NCBI GenBank assembly: GCA_041744375.1
Contig: JBGTLA010000170.1
Location: 1 to 18,289, forward strand
DNA from: JBGTLA01 sp041744375
GTDB lineage: Bacteria > Actinomycetota > Acidimicrobiia > Spongiisociales > ZC4RG35
Length of the DNA stretch: 18,289 nt
Direction: 5' to 3'
The notes under the pieces are model-generated. The model did no database searches. It was not told the DNA's origin and saw only the letters and a list, made by a program, of their open reading frames with translations. Each line of letters opens with the position of its first letter. Position 1 is the first letter of the stretch. Below, one piece after another: positions 1 to 7,590 of this stretch. The translations under genes were made by a program, and so were the position numbers.

Positions 1-1
1 C

Positions 2-181
2 CGATCTGAGGTGACCGCCGACGACCTGGCCGCGGCGCACGACCGGTTCGAGGCGGGCGACCTCCGTCTCGTCGATCCAGCGGTCTCGATGGGGAGGCGA
101 GCTTCGCCCGGCGGCGGTAGCCCCGCCTCGGTCCGGGGCCAGGTCGAGGCTCTGCGCCGGAGCCTCGGCAGCCACCGCTGA
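2..181 (+). CDS. argH: Argininosuccinate lyase, C-terminal fragment
   Basis: This frame is open from the window edge to a TGA at 179-181 and gives 59 residues; the gene begins upstream. The tail has the usual C-terminal signature of argininosuccinate lyase: LVDPAVSMGRRASPGG followed by GSPASVRGQVEALRRSL, comparable to the family pattern of a short Asp-Pro segment, Ser-Val and Arg-Arg, Gly-Gly, then Ala/Ser-Pro-x-x-Val-Arg and a closing helix. The enzyme splits argininosuccinate into arginine and fumarate, the last step of arginine synthesis, in the cytoplasm. The catalytic parts are outside the window, so the call rests on the tail alone. The next gene starts 37 bases later behind its own promoter-like hexamer. 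Confidence 0.7.
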   Translation, partial: RSEVTADDLAAAHDRFEAGDLRLVDPAVSMGRRASPGGGSPASVRGQVEALRRSLGSHR

Positions 182-206
182 ATGGTCCGGGGCGAATGGG
201 TTGCTG

Positions 207-212
207 TAGCGT
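207..212 (+). promoter_or_regulatory. Candidate -10 hexamer of a leaderless promoter
   Basis: TAGCGT lies 6 nt before the GTG at 219 and no Shine-Dalgarno sequence is present between them. This fits the actinobacterial TAnnnT -10 with transcription starting at or next to the start codon. No convincing -35 is visible. The same arrangement recurs at four other genes in the window. Confidence 0.5.
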
Positions 213-218
213 GATCCC

Positions 219-1082
219 GTGACCGTTCCCCCGCCCGTCAAGAAGTCGGTCCCGGTGCTGGGGAGCGAGATGGCCTATGTGGAGGTCGGGGAGGGAGATC
301 CGATCGTCTTCCTGCACGGCAACCCCACCTCCTCGTACCTGTGGCGCTCGGTGATTCCCGAACTCGTTGGGAAGGGTCGGTGCATCGCTCCCGACCTCGT
401 CGGCATGGGCGATTCTGCCAAGGTGGGAGGCGGTCCGGACTCATACCGTTTCGTGGAGCACCGCACATACCTGGCCGCTCTTTTGGAGGTTCTCGGTGTC
501 GACGATCGGGTGACGATCGTCGGTCACGACTGGGGTGGTGCCTTGGGGTTCGATTGGGCGAATCGGCATCGTGGCGCCATCCGGGGGATCGCCTACATGG
601 AGACCCTGGTGACGCCGGTCGTGTGGGACGACTGGCCCGAGACCGCCCGGCCCATCTTCGAGGCTCTCCGGTCCGAGGTGGGAGAGGGATTGATCCTCGA
701 CAGGAACGTGTTCGTGGAACGGATCCTCCCGGCCTCGGTGCTGGACCCACTTTCCGACGAAGTGATGGCCGAGTACCGCCGCCCGTTCGCGGCGATGGGG
801 GAAGGACGGCGTCCGACGTTGACCTGGCCACGAGAGATACCCTTCGACGGACACCCGGCCGATGTGGCCGAATTGGTGGCCGACTACTCGGAGTGGCTGG
901 GGCGGTGCGACGTGCCCAAACTGTTCGTGAACGCCGAACCCGGCTCCATATTGGTGGGTCGCCAACGCCAAGTCTGTCGGTCATGGCCACACCAAACGGA
1001 GGTCACGGTGCGTGGCTCTCACTTCATTCAGGAGGACTCCGGTCGCGAGGTGGGCCAGGCCATCGCCGATTGGCTGCCCTGA
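219..1082 (+). CDS. dhaA: Haloalkane dehalogenase-like alpha/beta hydrolase
   Basis: The 287-residue protein resembles haloalkane dehalogenases of the DhaA/LinB subfamily along its whole length. Visible active-site parts are the HGNP turn (H33-P36) with halide-binding Asn35, the nucleophile elbow GHDWGG with Asp104 and halide-binding Trp105, the catalytic acid Glu128 in YMETL at the position used by the Asp-His-Glu subfamily, and the base His268 in GSHFIQED. The family hydrolyses carbon-halogen bonds to an alcohol, halide and proton in the cytoplasm. The natural substrate cannot be read from sequence. The cap region (about 130-205) is shaped like DhaA. The GTG start has no Shine-Dalgarno but a -10-like hexamer 6 nt upstream. 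No dehalogenation pathway genes are next to it. Another alpha/beta hydrolase activity is possible but less likely with all five residues intact. Confidence 0.85.
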   Translation: MTVPPPVKKSVPVLGSEMAYVEVGEGDPIVFLHGNPTSSYLWRSVIPELVGKGRCIAPDLVGMGDSAKVGGGPDSYRFVEHRTYLAALLEVLGVDDRVTIVGHDWGGALGFDWANRHRGAIRGIAYMETLVTPVVWDDWPETARPIFEALRSEVGEGLILDRNVFVERILPASVLDPLSDEVMAEYRRPFAAMGEGRRPTLTWPREIPFDGHPADVAELVADYSEWLGRCDVPKLFVNAEPGSILVGRQRQVCRSWPHQTEVTVRGSHFIQEDSGREVGQAIADWLP

Positions 1083-1126
1083 GCCGAGGCGGGGTGGCTC
1101 GGTGTTCACTCGGGGCGGACGGGCGA

Positions 1127-1132
1127 TACGCT
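1127..1132 (+). promoter_or_regulatory. Candidate -10 hexamer of a leaderless promoter
   Basis: TACGCT is 7 nt ahead of the GTG at 1140, with no Shine-Dalgarno in the gap. A weak -35-like GTTCAC lies at 1104-1109. The spacing favours the GTG over the in-frame ATG at 1146. Confidence 0.45.
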
Positions 1133-1139
1133 GGCGGTC

Positions 1140-2048
1140 GTGATCATGTTGGCCATCCCCGCCATCGTGCTGACGTTGGTGAGCGTGGCAGCGTTCTTCG
1201 GGAGATGGTCTTGGGTACTCGACGTGCTGGCCAACTTTCGGGCTCAGTACGCCGCCGCCCTCGTGTTGTTGGGCCTCTGGTTGCTGCTCGCCCGCTGGAA
1301 GCGGACGGCGACAGTGGTTCTGCTGGGAGCGGCCCTCAACCTGGCGGTGATCGTGCCGCTCTACATCGGGGAGGGTCGCACCATCCCTGCAACGCCGCCG
1401 ACGACGGTCGTCAGCTTCAACCTGCTGTCCCCCAATCAGCGGTTCGCCGAGGTTGCCGCCTTCATTCGCGAGGTCGACCCCGACGTTGTCTTCCTCCATG
1501 AGGCGTCGCGACCCTGGGAGGTCGCCATCGACGCCGCCGAACTCGGCTACGAGGTGACGCAATCGAGAAGTGAGGAACTCATTTTCGGAACCTTGGTGTT
1601 GTCGCGGCCAGGGGACCCCGTGACGAGTTATGGGTTCACGCTGCGCGGCGCCCGCGCCGTCGAGGTCGTCCACAACGGGATCGCCCTGCTCGCCATCCAC
1701 CCCCTGGCCCCGACCACCGCTGAGCGGTCGGCTCTCCGCAACGGCCAGTTCGAGTTCGCCGCCGAATGGGCTGCAACCCAAAGCGGCCCTCATGTGATCA
1801 CCGGCGATTTCAACGCCACCCCGTGGTCGTACCCCTTCCGCAAGCTGCTCGGAGATACCGGCATGCGCAACTCCCAGGTCGGGTTCGGCCTCGGTGCCAG
1901 CTTCCCGGCCGACAGCCTCTTCGTCTGGAGAGTTCCGATCGACCACCTCGTCCACTCTCCCGATATCGCAATCGCCGATAGGCGGCTGGGCCCGGAACTC
2001 GGCTCCGACCACTTTCCCCTGATCGTGGAACTGTGGGTACCCGGTTAG
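1140..2048 (+). CDS. Membrane-anchored endonuclease/exonuclease/phosphatase family protein
   Basis: The 302-residue protein begins with three hydrophobic helices (about 3-20, 36-51, 56-76) followed by a DNase I-like metallo-hydrolase domain (about 88-300). The domain keeps the family's catalytic set: Asn94 in VSFNLL, Glu121 in FLHEAS, His187 in AIHP, Asp223 and Asn225 in TGDFNATPW, Asp268-His269 in PIDHL, and the terminal Asp290-His291 in GSDHFPL. Family members cut phosphodiester or phosphomonoester bonds in nucleic acids, phosphoinositides or sphingolipids. With three N-terminal helices the catalytic domain probably faces the outside of the membrane, as in many actinobacterial homologues; this is inferred. 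The substrate is unknown. It sits 12 nt upstream of pepP on the same strand. The alternative start is the ATG at 1146. Confidence 0.85.
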   Translation: MIMLAIPAIVLTLVSVAAFFGRWSWVLDVLANFRAQYAAALVLLGLWLLLARWKRTATVVLLGAALNLAVIVPLYIGEGRTIPATPPTTVVSFNLLSPNQRFAEVAAFIREVDPDVVFLHEASRPWEVAIDAAELGYEVTQSRSEELIFGTLVLSRPGDPVTSYGFTLRGARAVEVVHNGIALLAIHPLAPTTAERSALRNGQFEFAAEWAATQSGPHVITGDFNATPWSYPFRKLLGDTGMRNSQVGFGLGASFPADSLFVWRVPIDHLVHSPDIAIADRRLGPELGSDHFPLIVELWVPG

Positions 2049-2060
2049 CGTGGAGGTCTC

Positions 2061-3509
2061 ATGGTCGACCGCTTCCACCACCACCGCTCCCGCCTGTCGG
2101 AGGTCATCGGCTCAGACGGCATCGCCATCATCCCGGCGGGCGTCGAAACGATCCGTAACGACGACGTCCACCACGAGTTCCGACAGGATTCGGACTTCTT
2201 CTACGTGACGGGCTTCACCGAGCCGGAGGCAGTGGCGGTGCTGGCTCCGGGCCACCCCGACGGAGAGTTCACCCTGTTCGTGCGACCGCGCGACGCGGAG
2301 ATGGAAGCGTGGAACGGGTATCGCGCCGGAGTGGAGGGCGCTCGCGAGCGGTTCGGGGCGGATGCTGCCCATGATGTGGCCCAGCTGGACGACGTTGTGG
2401 CGCGCATGATGCTGGGACGATCGGTCCTGTGGTATCGGCTAGGTAACCCCACGCACGACGCCCGGGTGACGAGCCTGGTCTCCAAGGCTCGTGCCTATCG
2501 CGACCGGTACGGGCGAGCAGCCCCCGAGGCCGTTCGCGACCTGGGTGCGGCGCTGGGGGGTCTCCGACTGGTCAAGTCGGACGAGGAGATCGATTCGATG
2601 CGAGCGGCCTGCCACCTCACGGCAGAGGGCCATCGGGAGGCGATGCGCTTTGCCCGGGCAGGCCTCTTCGAGTATCAGGTTCAAGCGGCCATGGAGTACG
2701 TGTGGCGGGAAGGCGGCTCCCCCCGCAACGGCTACCCGTCCATCGTTGCCTCCGGCCCACAGGCCTGCATCCTCCATTATGTCGAGAACGACCGGCGCAT
2801 CGAGGAAGGAGATCTGATTCTCATCGATGCCGCCGCCGAAGTCGACTATTACTCGTCTGACATCACCCGCACGTTTCCGGCCGAGGGAACGTTTCTCCCA
2901 GTTCAACGCGCCGTGTACGACGTGGTGTTGGCGGCTCAGCGCGCCGGCATCGGCGCTACCGGGCCTGGGTCAACCATCGGTGCCGTCCACGAGACGGCCA
3001 CCAGGGTGCTTACCGAGGGGCTCGTGGAGTTGGGACTGGTGCCGGGGGGACTCGACCAGTCGTTGGCTATGCACCACTACCGCCAGTTCTTCTTCCATGG
3101 AACGAGCCACTGGCTCGGATTGGACGTCCACGATCGAGGTTCCTACCGGGTGGACGGTGAATCGAGGCCGCTCGAGCCGGGCATGGTCTTCACGGTCGAG
3201 CCCGGCCTGTACTTCGACTCCTCCAAATCCACCCGTTCGTTTGCCCTCCTCGAGTATGACCTCGACAAGTGGACAGAAGAGCGCATCCTGGAGGGAGCAC
3301 CGGCTCGGGAACGGCAGGAGGCGGCTCTGGCAGACGCTGAACAGGTCGAGGTGGAACTGCCCCCCGAGTTCGTTGGTCTGGGCATAAGGATTGAAGACGA
3401 CATACTCATCGTCGATGACGGTCACGAGAATCTGACCGAACACGTGCCGGTCGACGTCGAGGAGATCGAGAAGCTGTGCGCCGAGAGGTCATGGCTGGTC
3501 AGGGAGTGA
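2061..3509 (+). CDS. pepP: Xaa-Pro aminopeptidase (M24B, PepP-type)
   Basis: The 482-residue protein has an N-terminal aminopeptidase P domain (about 2-145) and a creatinase-fold M24 domain (about 175-470). All five metal ligands are present: Asp256 (LILIDAAAE), Asp267 (SSDITR), His350 (HGTSHWLGLDVHD), Glu380 (TVEPGLYF) and Glu445 (GIRIEDD). It removes an N-terminal residue that precedes proline, using two metal ions, in the cytoplasm. The stretch between Glu380 and Glu445 is about 65 residues, against 23 in E. coli PepP, so there is an insertion of roughly 40 mostly charged residues at about 388-432. A good Shine-Dalgarno GGAGGT at 2052-2057 supports the ATG. The 3' end overlaps the convergent transporter gene by 11 bases, and no terminator hairpin is evident there. 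Confidence 0.93.
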   Translation: MVDRFHHHRSRLSEVIGSDGIAIIPAGVETIRNDDVHHEFRQDSDFFYVTGFTEPEAVAVLAPGHPDGEFTLFVRPRDAEMEAWNGYRAGVEGARERFGADAAHDVAQLDDVVARMMLGRSVLWYRLGNPTHDARVTSLVSKARAYRDRYGRAAPEAVRDLGAALGGLRLVKSDEEIDSMRAACHLTAEGHREAMRFARAGLFEYQVQAAMEYVWREGGSPRNGYPSIVASGPQACILHYVENDRRIEEGDLILIDAAAEVDYYSSDITRTFPAEGTFLPVQRAVYDVVLAAQRAGIGATGPGSTIGAVHETATRVLTEGLVELGLVPGGLDQSLAMHHYRQFFFHGTSHWLGLDVHDRGSYRVDGESRPLEPGMVFTVEPGLYFDSSKSTRSFALLEYDLDKWTEERILEGAPARERQEAALADAEQVEVELPPEFVGLGIRIEDDILIVDDGHENLTEHVPVDVEEIEKLCAERSWLVRE

Positions 3510-4353
3510 CTCGGGGTTGACGCGCCACGGACAGAACGATGACGGCTCCCACCACCACCGCCAGACCCGCCCATGCCGTTGACCCTGGCCTCTCGCCGAG
3601 GAGCGCAACTCCCAAGAGAGTCGCCGTCGCCGGTTCTGCCAGGGTCAATGTGGTGGCAGTGCCCACTCTCAGCCCGGACAGGCCCCGGGCGAATGCCAGA
3701 TAGGCGAGTGCGGTGGCGATGAGACCCAACCACAGCGCAGCCGCCATCCCGCGCGGCCGGGCCAGCCATTCGAGGTCGACTGCCCACAGCAGGGGAGCAA
3801 GCAGGAAGGCGGCCGCTGTGAAGACTGCGGCCATTGCGGCGAGAGGTGTGAGGCGGTCGAGGAGCTGCTTTGCCGCCAAGGCATAGATGGCATAGCCCAC
3901 CCCTGCTGCCCCGGCCAGGCCGATACCGACGGCATCCGCCTGGCCGGGGCGGCCGGCAATGAGACCCACTCCAGCCACCGCCATGACCGTGGCCAACCAC
4001 CACCGACGATCGGGACGCTCCGACCTCACGATCCACGCCAGCAGCCCGGCCACGATCGGAGCGGTCCCGATCGCCACGACGGTCCCCAGCGCCACACCGG
4101 CGCGGGCCACACCGGCGAAGAAGGTGACCTGGTAGGAAGCCATCGCTGCCGCCGCCACCAGCAGCCATCTCCACGGCGGCCGGCGTAGGTCCCTGGCTCC
4201 CACGATCGCCAGGGCTAACCCAGCGACGGCCAGTCGGACGGCGCCGACAGCCAGCGGAGCCGTCTCGGCGCCACCCAACCTCTGTGCCGTTCCGGTCGTG
4301 CCCCACAACACCGCCGCCCCCACGACCCAGGCAGCGGCGATCCGACCATTCAT
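3499..4353 (-). CDS. EamA/DMT-family transporter
   Basis: The 284-residue protein is almost entirely hydrophobic and shows about ten membrane helices in two repeated EamA halves (about 8-136 and 143-277). The first helix carries the WGTTGTAQR segment typical of drug/metabolite transporters, and the second half contains the usual LAEPATATLLGVALLGE stretch. The family moves small molecules such as amino acids, sugars or metabolites across the inner membrane; the substrate cannot be inferred. The ATG at 4353 is preceded on the minus strand by TAGCCT 6 nt away and has no Shine-Dalgarno, so the mRNA may be leaderless. Its 3' end overlaps pepP tail to tail by 11 bases. Confidence 0.9.
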   Translation of the reverse strand: MNGRIAAAWVVGAAVLWGTTGTAQRLGGAETAPLAVGAVRLAVAGLALAIVGARDLRRPPWRWLLVAAAAMASYQVTFFAGVARAGVALGTVVAIGTAPIVAGLLAWIVRSERPDRRWWLATVMAVAGVGLIAGRPGQADAVGIGLAGAAGVGYAIYALAAKQLLDRLTPLAAMAAVFTAAAFLLAPLLWAVDLEWLARPRGMAAALWLGLIATALAYLAFARGLSGLRVGTATTLTLAEPATATLLGVALLGERPGSTAWAGLAVVVGAVIVLSVARQPRVTP

Positions 4354-4359
4354 GTGGGC

Positions 4360-4365
4360 AGGCTA
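4360..4365 (-). promoter_or_regulatory. Candidate -10 hexamer of a leaderless promoter
   Basis: On the minus strand TAGCCT stands 6 nt before the ATG of the EamA transporter at 4353. There is no Shine-Dalgarno between them and no clear -35. Confidence 0.45.
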
Positions 4366-4431
4366 TTCAGCTTCCTCGGTCGGAGAGATCCCCCCGGCCC
4401 TCGCTACCTTCGCCTTGGGGCCGACCCGAGC

Positions 4432-4448
4432 TCTCCTCCCCGGGGAGA
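4432..4448 (-). terminator. Weak hairpin downstream of the ATPase gene
   Basis: TCTCC (4432-4436) and GGAGA (4444-4448) form a short 5-bp stem just beyond the ATPase stop codon at 4465-4467. There is no U-tract, so this is only a candidate end for the minus-strand operon. It lies in the 111-base gap before the EamA gene. Confidence 0.25.
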
Positions 4449-4464
4449 ATGCCACCGCCCGTGG

Positions 4465-6780
4465 TTACGGGGTGTCGGCGAGGCGGTGGTGGTAGCTCTC
4501 GTCGAGTGAGCCATACAACTCCTCCTCCTGGGAGAAGTGCAACCGCAGAACGGCGTGCAACCCGTACATGGTGCGCCGGAGATCGAACATGTCGGCCCGG
4601 TCGAAGTCTTCGGCCAGATCGGAGACCCGGCGATGGAGCACTCCGGCCAGTCGAAAGATCTCACCGTGCGACATGCTCATGGTGGCCATTGGGTCCTCTC
4701 CGCCGATGAGCCCAGCCAGAATCGGGTAGATCTCGCGGTCATCGGCCTGTTCGTGTGGCAAGAGCTCGTCCTGGATGAACTCGTCGAGCCGGCGCAGTTC
4801 CGATACGGCCTCGTGGGCCGGGATGCGGTCGAGGCGGTCGGCGAGATGGGCGATGTCGTCGAGGCGGGGCATGATTCGGAGGTGTTCGCCCTTGAGACGG
4901 GCCGACAAATCGGGGGGAAGGGTCGGGTTCGAGCGCCACGGGATTCGTCCTCCGAGCACGCGGAGGGCGCTGAGCATCGCCACCACGTCGATTCCCTCCT
5001 GCACGAGGGCACCTGCCACCGGCGGCAGGTACCCGAACAATGCCACCACCATCGCCACGAGGGAGAGACCCATACCCAAGAAGGCGCTTTCGGTCGCCAC
5101 CCGCCTGGATCGTTGGGCGATCTCCATCGCGTCGGCGAGGCGGTCGAGTCGATCGACGAGCAGGACCACGTCGGCGGCCTCGGAGGAGGCGGTGGCTCCG
5201 CGGGCGCCCATCGCCACTCCGACATGAGCGCTGGCCAGGGCAGGGGCGTCATTGATGCCGTCACCCACCATGATCGTCTGGCCATCTTCGGTGGCGCGAC
5301 GCACGGCCTCCACCTTCTCTTCTGGCGTGCACTGGGAGAGAACACGGTCGACTCCCAGAGCTGCCCCGACGGCGTCGGCCACCACCGGATGATCGCCGGT
5401 GGCCATGACGATGCGGCGGATGCCGAGCCGTCGCAGTGAGCGCAGAGTCCGGGGTGTGTCGGGACGGATGTGGTCGGAGAGCTGAATGGCTCCGGCCACT
5501 GTTCCGTTCACTCCCACGTATACGTCGAGACTCGGTTCGCGGGCGGCTCGCTGGCGATGGTCTCGCACCTCGGCAGAGACGGGGCGACCATCGGACACGA
5601 GGTCGAGGGTGCCGACGGCGACTCTGCGCGCCGCCACCATGCCCTCCATGCCGGCACCCGGTTGCTCGGTCACGGCGGAGGGAACCTCGAGAGCGAGGTG
5701 GCGATCCTGGGCCGCAGCAACGATCGAGGCCGCCAGAACGTGCGTGGACATCTGATCGAGTGAGGCAGCCAGTCGAAGGATTTCGTCGGGCTCGTACGCC
5801 GAGTCGAAGACAGTCACCCCCATCACCTCCGCCTCGCCTGCAGTCAAGGTTCCGGTCTTGTCGATGACGAGGATTTCGGCGTCGGCCAGCTGTTCGAGGA
5901 CGCCGCCACCTTTGACCACGACACCTCGTTTGGCGGCACGCGATACCCCCGAAACGATGGCGATCGGCACCGCCAGGAGAAGTGGGCACGGAGTCGCCAC
6001 GACCAGGACCGCCAAGGCGCGCACTGGGTCGCCTGAAATGGCCCACGCCACCACGGCCAAGCCCAGGGCAAGGGGCACGAATCCGATGGCGTAGCGATCG
6101 GCCAGCCGAGAGACGGGTGCCTTGCTCTCTTTGGCCTCCGTGACGAGGCGAACGATTCCAGCGAAGGTGGACTCCTCGGCCGTGGTGGTGGCGAGGAGGT
6201 CGAAAGCGTCTCCCACGTTGACGCTGCCGCTCTCGGCGTGGTCGCCCTCGTTGTGTGTCACCGGTATCGCCTCGCCCGTGAGAGAAGACCGGTCGAGGAC
6301 GGCGGCGGAGTCGAGGATCACGCCGTCGGTGGGGACGACCTCACCTGCCCGGATGACCAGTCGATCTCCCACTTGGACGTCGTTGACGTCGACTGTGACG
6401 ACGTCTCCGTTGTCGAGGCGATGGGCCGTTCGCGGTGCCCGCTCGAGAAGCGATGTCAGGTCACGTTCGGCGCGTGAGGCCGCATACGACTCGAGACCTT
6501 CCCCGGTGGCGAGCATGACGCCGACGATGGCGGCGGCCAGGTACTCCTCGAGGATCACTGCGCCGCCGATGGCGAGCACGGCGATGACGTCGAGGCCCCA
6601 CTCTCGTTGGCGGATGCTGTTGACGAACCCGATCAGCAGCGGAATGGCGGCCGCCACCCCCGTGAAGGCCCAGGCGACATCGGCTGCTGCCCGCGCTCCC
6701 AGAAACCAAGCTGCGGCGCCGCCGGTGAGGCCGAGAAGCGTGACGACGATCAAGGCACCGGTGCGACGGTCCAGCCTCAC
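4465..6780 (-). CDS. P1B-type (P1B-5-like) metal-transporting ATPase with C-terminal hemerythrin-like domain
   Basis: With the GTG at 6780 the product is 771 residues. It has four N-terminal helices (about 9-92), an actuator domain with SLTGE (TGE 168-170), two further helices with the ion-path motif TPCP at 263-266, a phosphorylation site DKTGT with Asp307, an STH variant of the HP locus (His347), GDGINDAP at 507-514, and two last helices (about 565-605). Residues about 625-771 form a helical domain with spaced histidines: His633, HEQ at 676, His705, His742 and HFSQEE at 748. This matches a hemerythrin-like di-iron fold. TPCP in place of CPC plus this tail defines the P1B-5 subgroup, linked to nickel or iron export. 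No N-terminal metal-binding domain is present. The frame stays open upstream to 7062, but that part overlaps the prenyltransferase gene and looks non-coding. It is the third gene of a minus-strand unit, 28 nt behind the prenyltransferase. Confidence 0.92.
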   Translation of the reverse strand: MRLDRRTGALIVVTLLGLTGGAAAWFLGARAAADVAWAFTGVAAAIPLLIGFVNSIRQREWGLDVIAVLAIGGAVILEEYLAAAIVGVMLATGEGLESYAASRAERDLTSLLERAPRTAHRLDNGDVVTVDVNDVQVGDRLVIRAGEVVPTDGVILDSAAVLDRSSLTGEAIPVTHNEGDHAESGSVNVGDAFDLLATTTAEESTFAGIVRLVTEAKESKAPVSRLADRYAIGFVPLALGLAVVAWAISGDPVRALAVLVVATPCPLLLAVPIAIVSGVSRAAKRGVVVKGGGVLEQLADAEILVIDKTGTLTAGEAEVMGVTVFDSAYEPDEILRLAASLDQMSTHVLAASIVAAAQDRHLALEVPSAVTEQPGAGMEGMVAARRVAVGTLDLVSDGRPVSAEVRDHRQRAAREPSLDVYVGVNGTVAGAIQLSDHIRPDTPRTLRSLRRLGIRRIVMATGDHPVVADAVGAALGVDRVLSQCTPEEKVEAVRRATEDGQTIMVGDGINDAPALASAHVGVAMGARGATASSEAADVVLLVDRLDRLADAMEIAQRSRRVATESAFLGMGLSLVAMVVALFGYLPPVAGALVQEGIDVVAMLSALRVLGGRIPWRSNPTLPPDLSARLKGEHLRIMPRLDDIAHLADRLDRIPAHEAVSELRRLDEFIQDELLPHEQADDREIYPILAGLIGGEDPMATMSMSHGEIFRLAGVLHRRVSDLAEDFDRADMFDLRRTMYGLHAVLRLHFSQEEELYGSLDESYHHRLADTP

Positions 6781-6808
6781 AGTGTGCGATTCCGAATCGG
6801 TGACCGCA

Positions 6809-7582
6809 CTATTTCCCGAATCGACGCTCGCGCAGACTGAAGTCGCGGATGGCGCGGAGAAAGTCGACTCTGCGGAAGGCCGGCCAGTAGACGTCGACGA
6901 ACACGAACTCGGCGTAGGCGGATTGCCACAAGAGAAACCCCGAAAGTCGCGACTCGCCGGAAGTGCGGATGAGAAGGTCGGGGTCGGGGAGATCCGCCGA
7001 GTACATGTGCTTGGCCAACCGCTCGGAATCGATCTGGTTGGCGATCTCGTCGGCGGCGACACCCTGGCGGGCGAGGTCGGCCACCAGATCCTTGGCTGCG
7101 TCGACGATCTCTTGGCGGCCGCCGTATCCCATGGCGATGTTCAGGTGCCGGGCTCCTTCCGACCGGGTTGCCTCCGCTGCCTTGGCCGCTGTGACCACCT
7201 CGGGCGGCAGGAGGTCGAGCGATCCGATGAACCGTACGGCGGTGTCGTGTTGCTCGGCGAGATGTGGAAGCCGACCGAAGAGCTCGATGAGAACCTCGAA
7301 ATACGGCGCCAGCTCGTCGGCGGGGCGCTCCAGATTCTCACGGGAGAGAACCCAGGCAGTGACGGCTGGTATGTCCAGGTCACGCGACCAGCTCAAGAAC
7401 TCCTCGAAGCGCCGCATTCCGGCCCGGTAGGAGTCGGTGTAGCTGGGCAACCCTTCCTGGCGCGCGTAACGGCGATGCCCATCGAGCACGATCCCGAGGT
7501 GGCGGGGGAACTGGGTGTGATCGAGCGACCGGACGAGTCGGTCCTCGTAGAGTCGATACAGGAGGTTTCTGGGGTGTGTCAT
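6809..7582 (-). CDS. uppS: cis-Prenyltransferase (isoprenyl transferase, UppS family)
   Basis: The 257-residue protein is a typical cis-prenyltransferase. The pyrophosphate-binding segment is GIVLDGHRRYARQEG with catalytic Asp34; helical middle parts include AWVLSRENLERP (77-88) and NIAMGYGGRQEI (148-159); the C-terminal RTSGE (206-210), Arg212 and YAEFVFVDVYWP complete the isopentenyl diphosphate site. It condenses isopentenyl diphosphate units in cis to make the lipid carrier for cell wall synthesis, or a shorter Z-prenyl diphosphate as some actinobacterial members do. The signature is normally DGNxRW; here it reads DGHRRY. I chose the ATG at 7582, which gives MTHPRNLLYRLYEDRL, a usual family N-terminus, 8 nt after the upstream stop. 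An ATG at 7633 would overlap that gene by 43 bases. Chain length of the product cannot be told from sequence. Confidence 0.92.
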   Translation of the reverse strand: MTHPRNLLYRLYEDRLVRSLDHTQFPRHLGIVLDGHRRYARQEGLPSYTDSYRAGMRRFEEFLSWSRDLDIPAVTAWVLSRENLERPADELAPYFEVLIELFGRLPHLAEQHDTAVRFIGSLDLLPPEVVTAAKAAEATRSEGARHLNIAMGYGGRQEIVDAAKDLVADLARQGVAADEIANQIDSERLAKHMYSADLPDPDLLIRTSGESRLSGFLLWQSAYAEFVFVDVYWPAFRRVDFLRAIRDFSLRERRFGK

Positions 7583-7590
7583 GTACCTGG

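Noticed and set aside
341..1501. 386-residue plus-strand frame
   Set aside because: It overlaps the dehalogenase and EEP-fold genes in another frame and its product is Arg/Gly-rich without motifs, typical of a shadow frame in G+C-rich DNA.
981..2084. 367-residue minus-strand frame
   Set aside because: It is antisense to the EEP-fold gene, whose full catalytic set is intact, and it shows no recognisable domain.
6781..7062. N-terminal extension of the metal ATPase
   Set aside because: The added 94 residues overlap uppS and are Ser/Pro-rich without family similarity; the GTG at 6780 gives a normal start ahead of the first helix.
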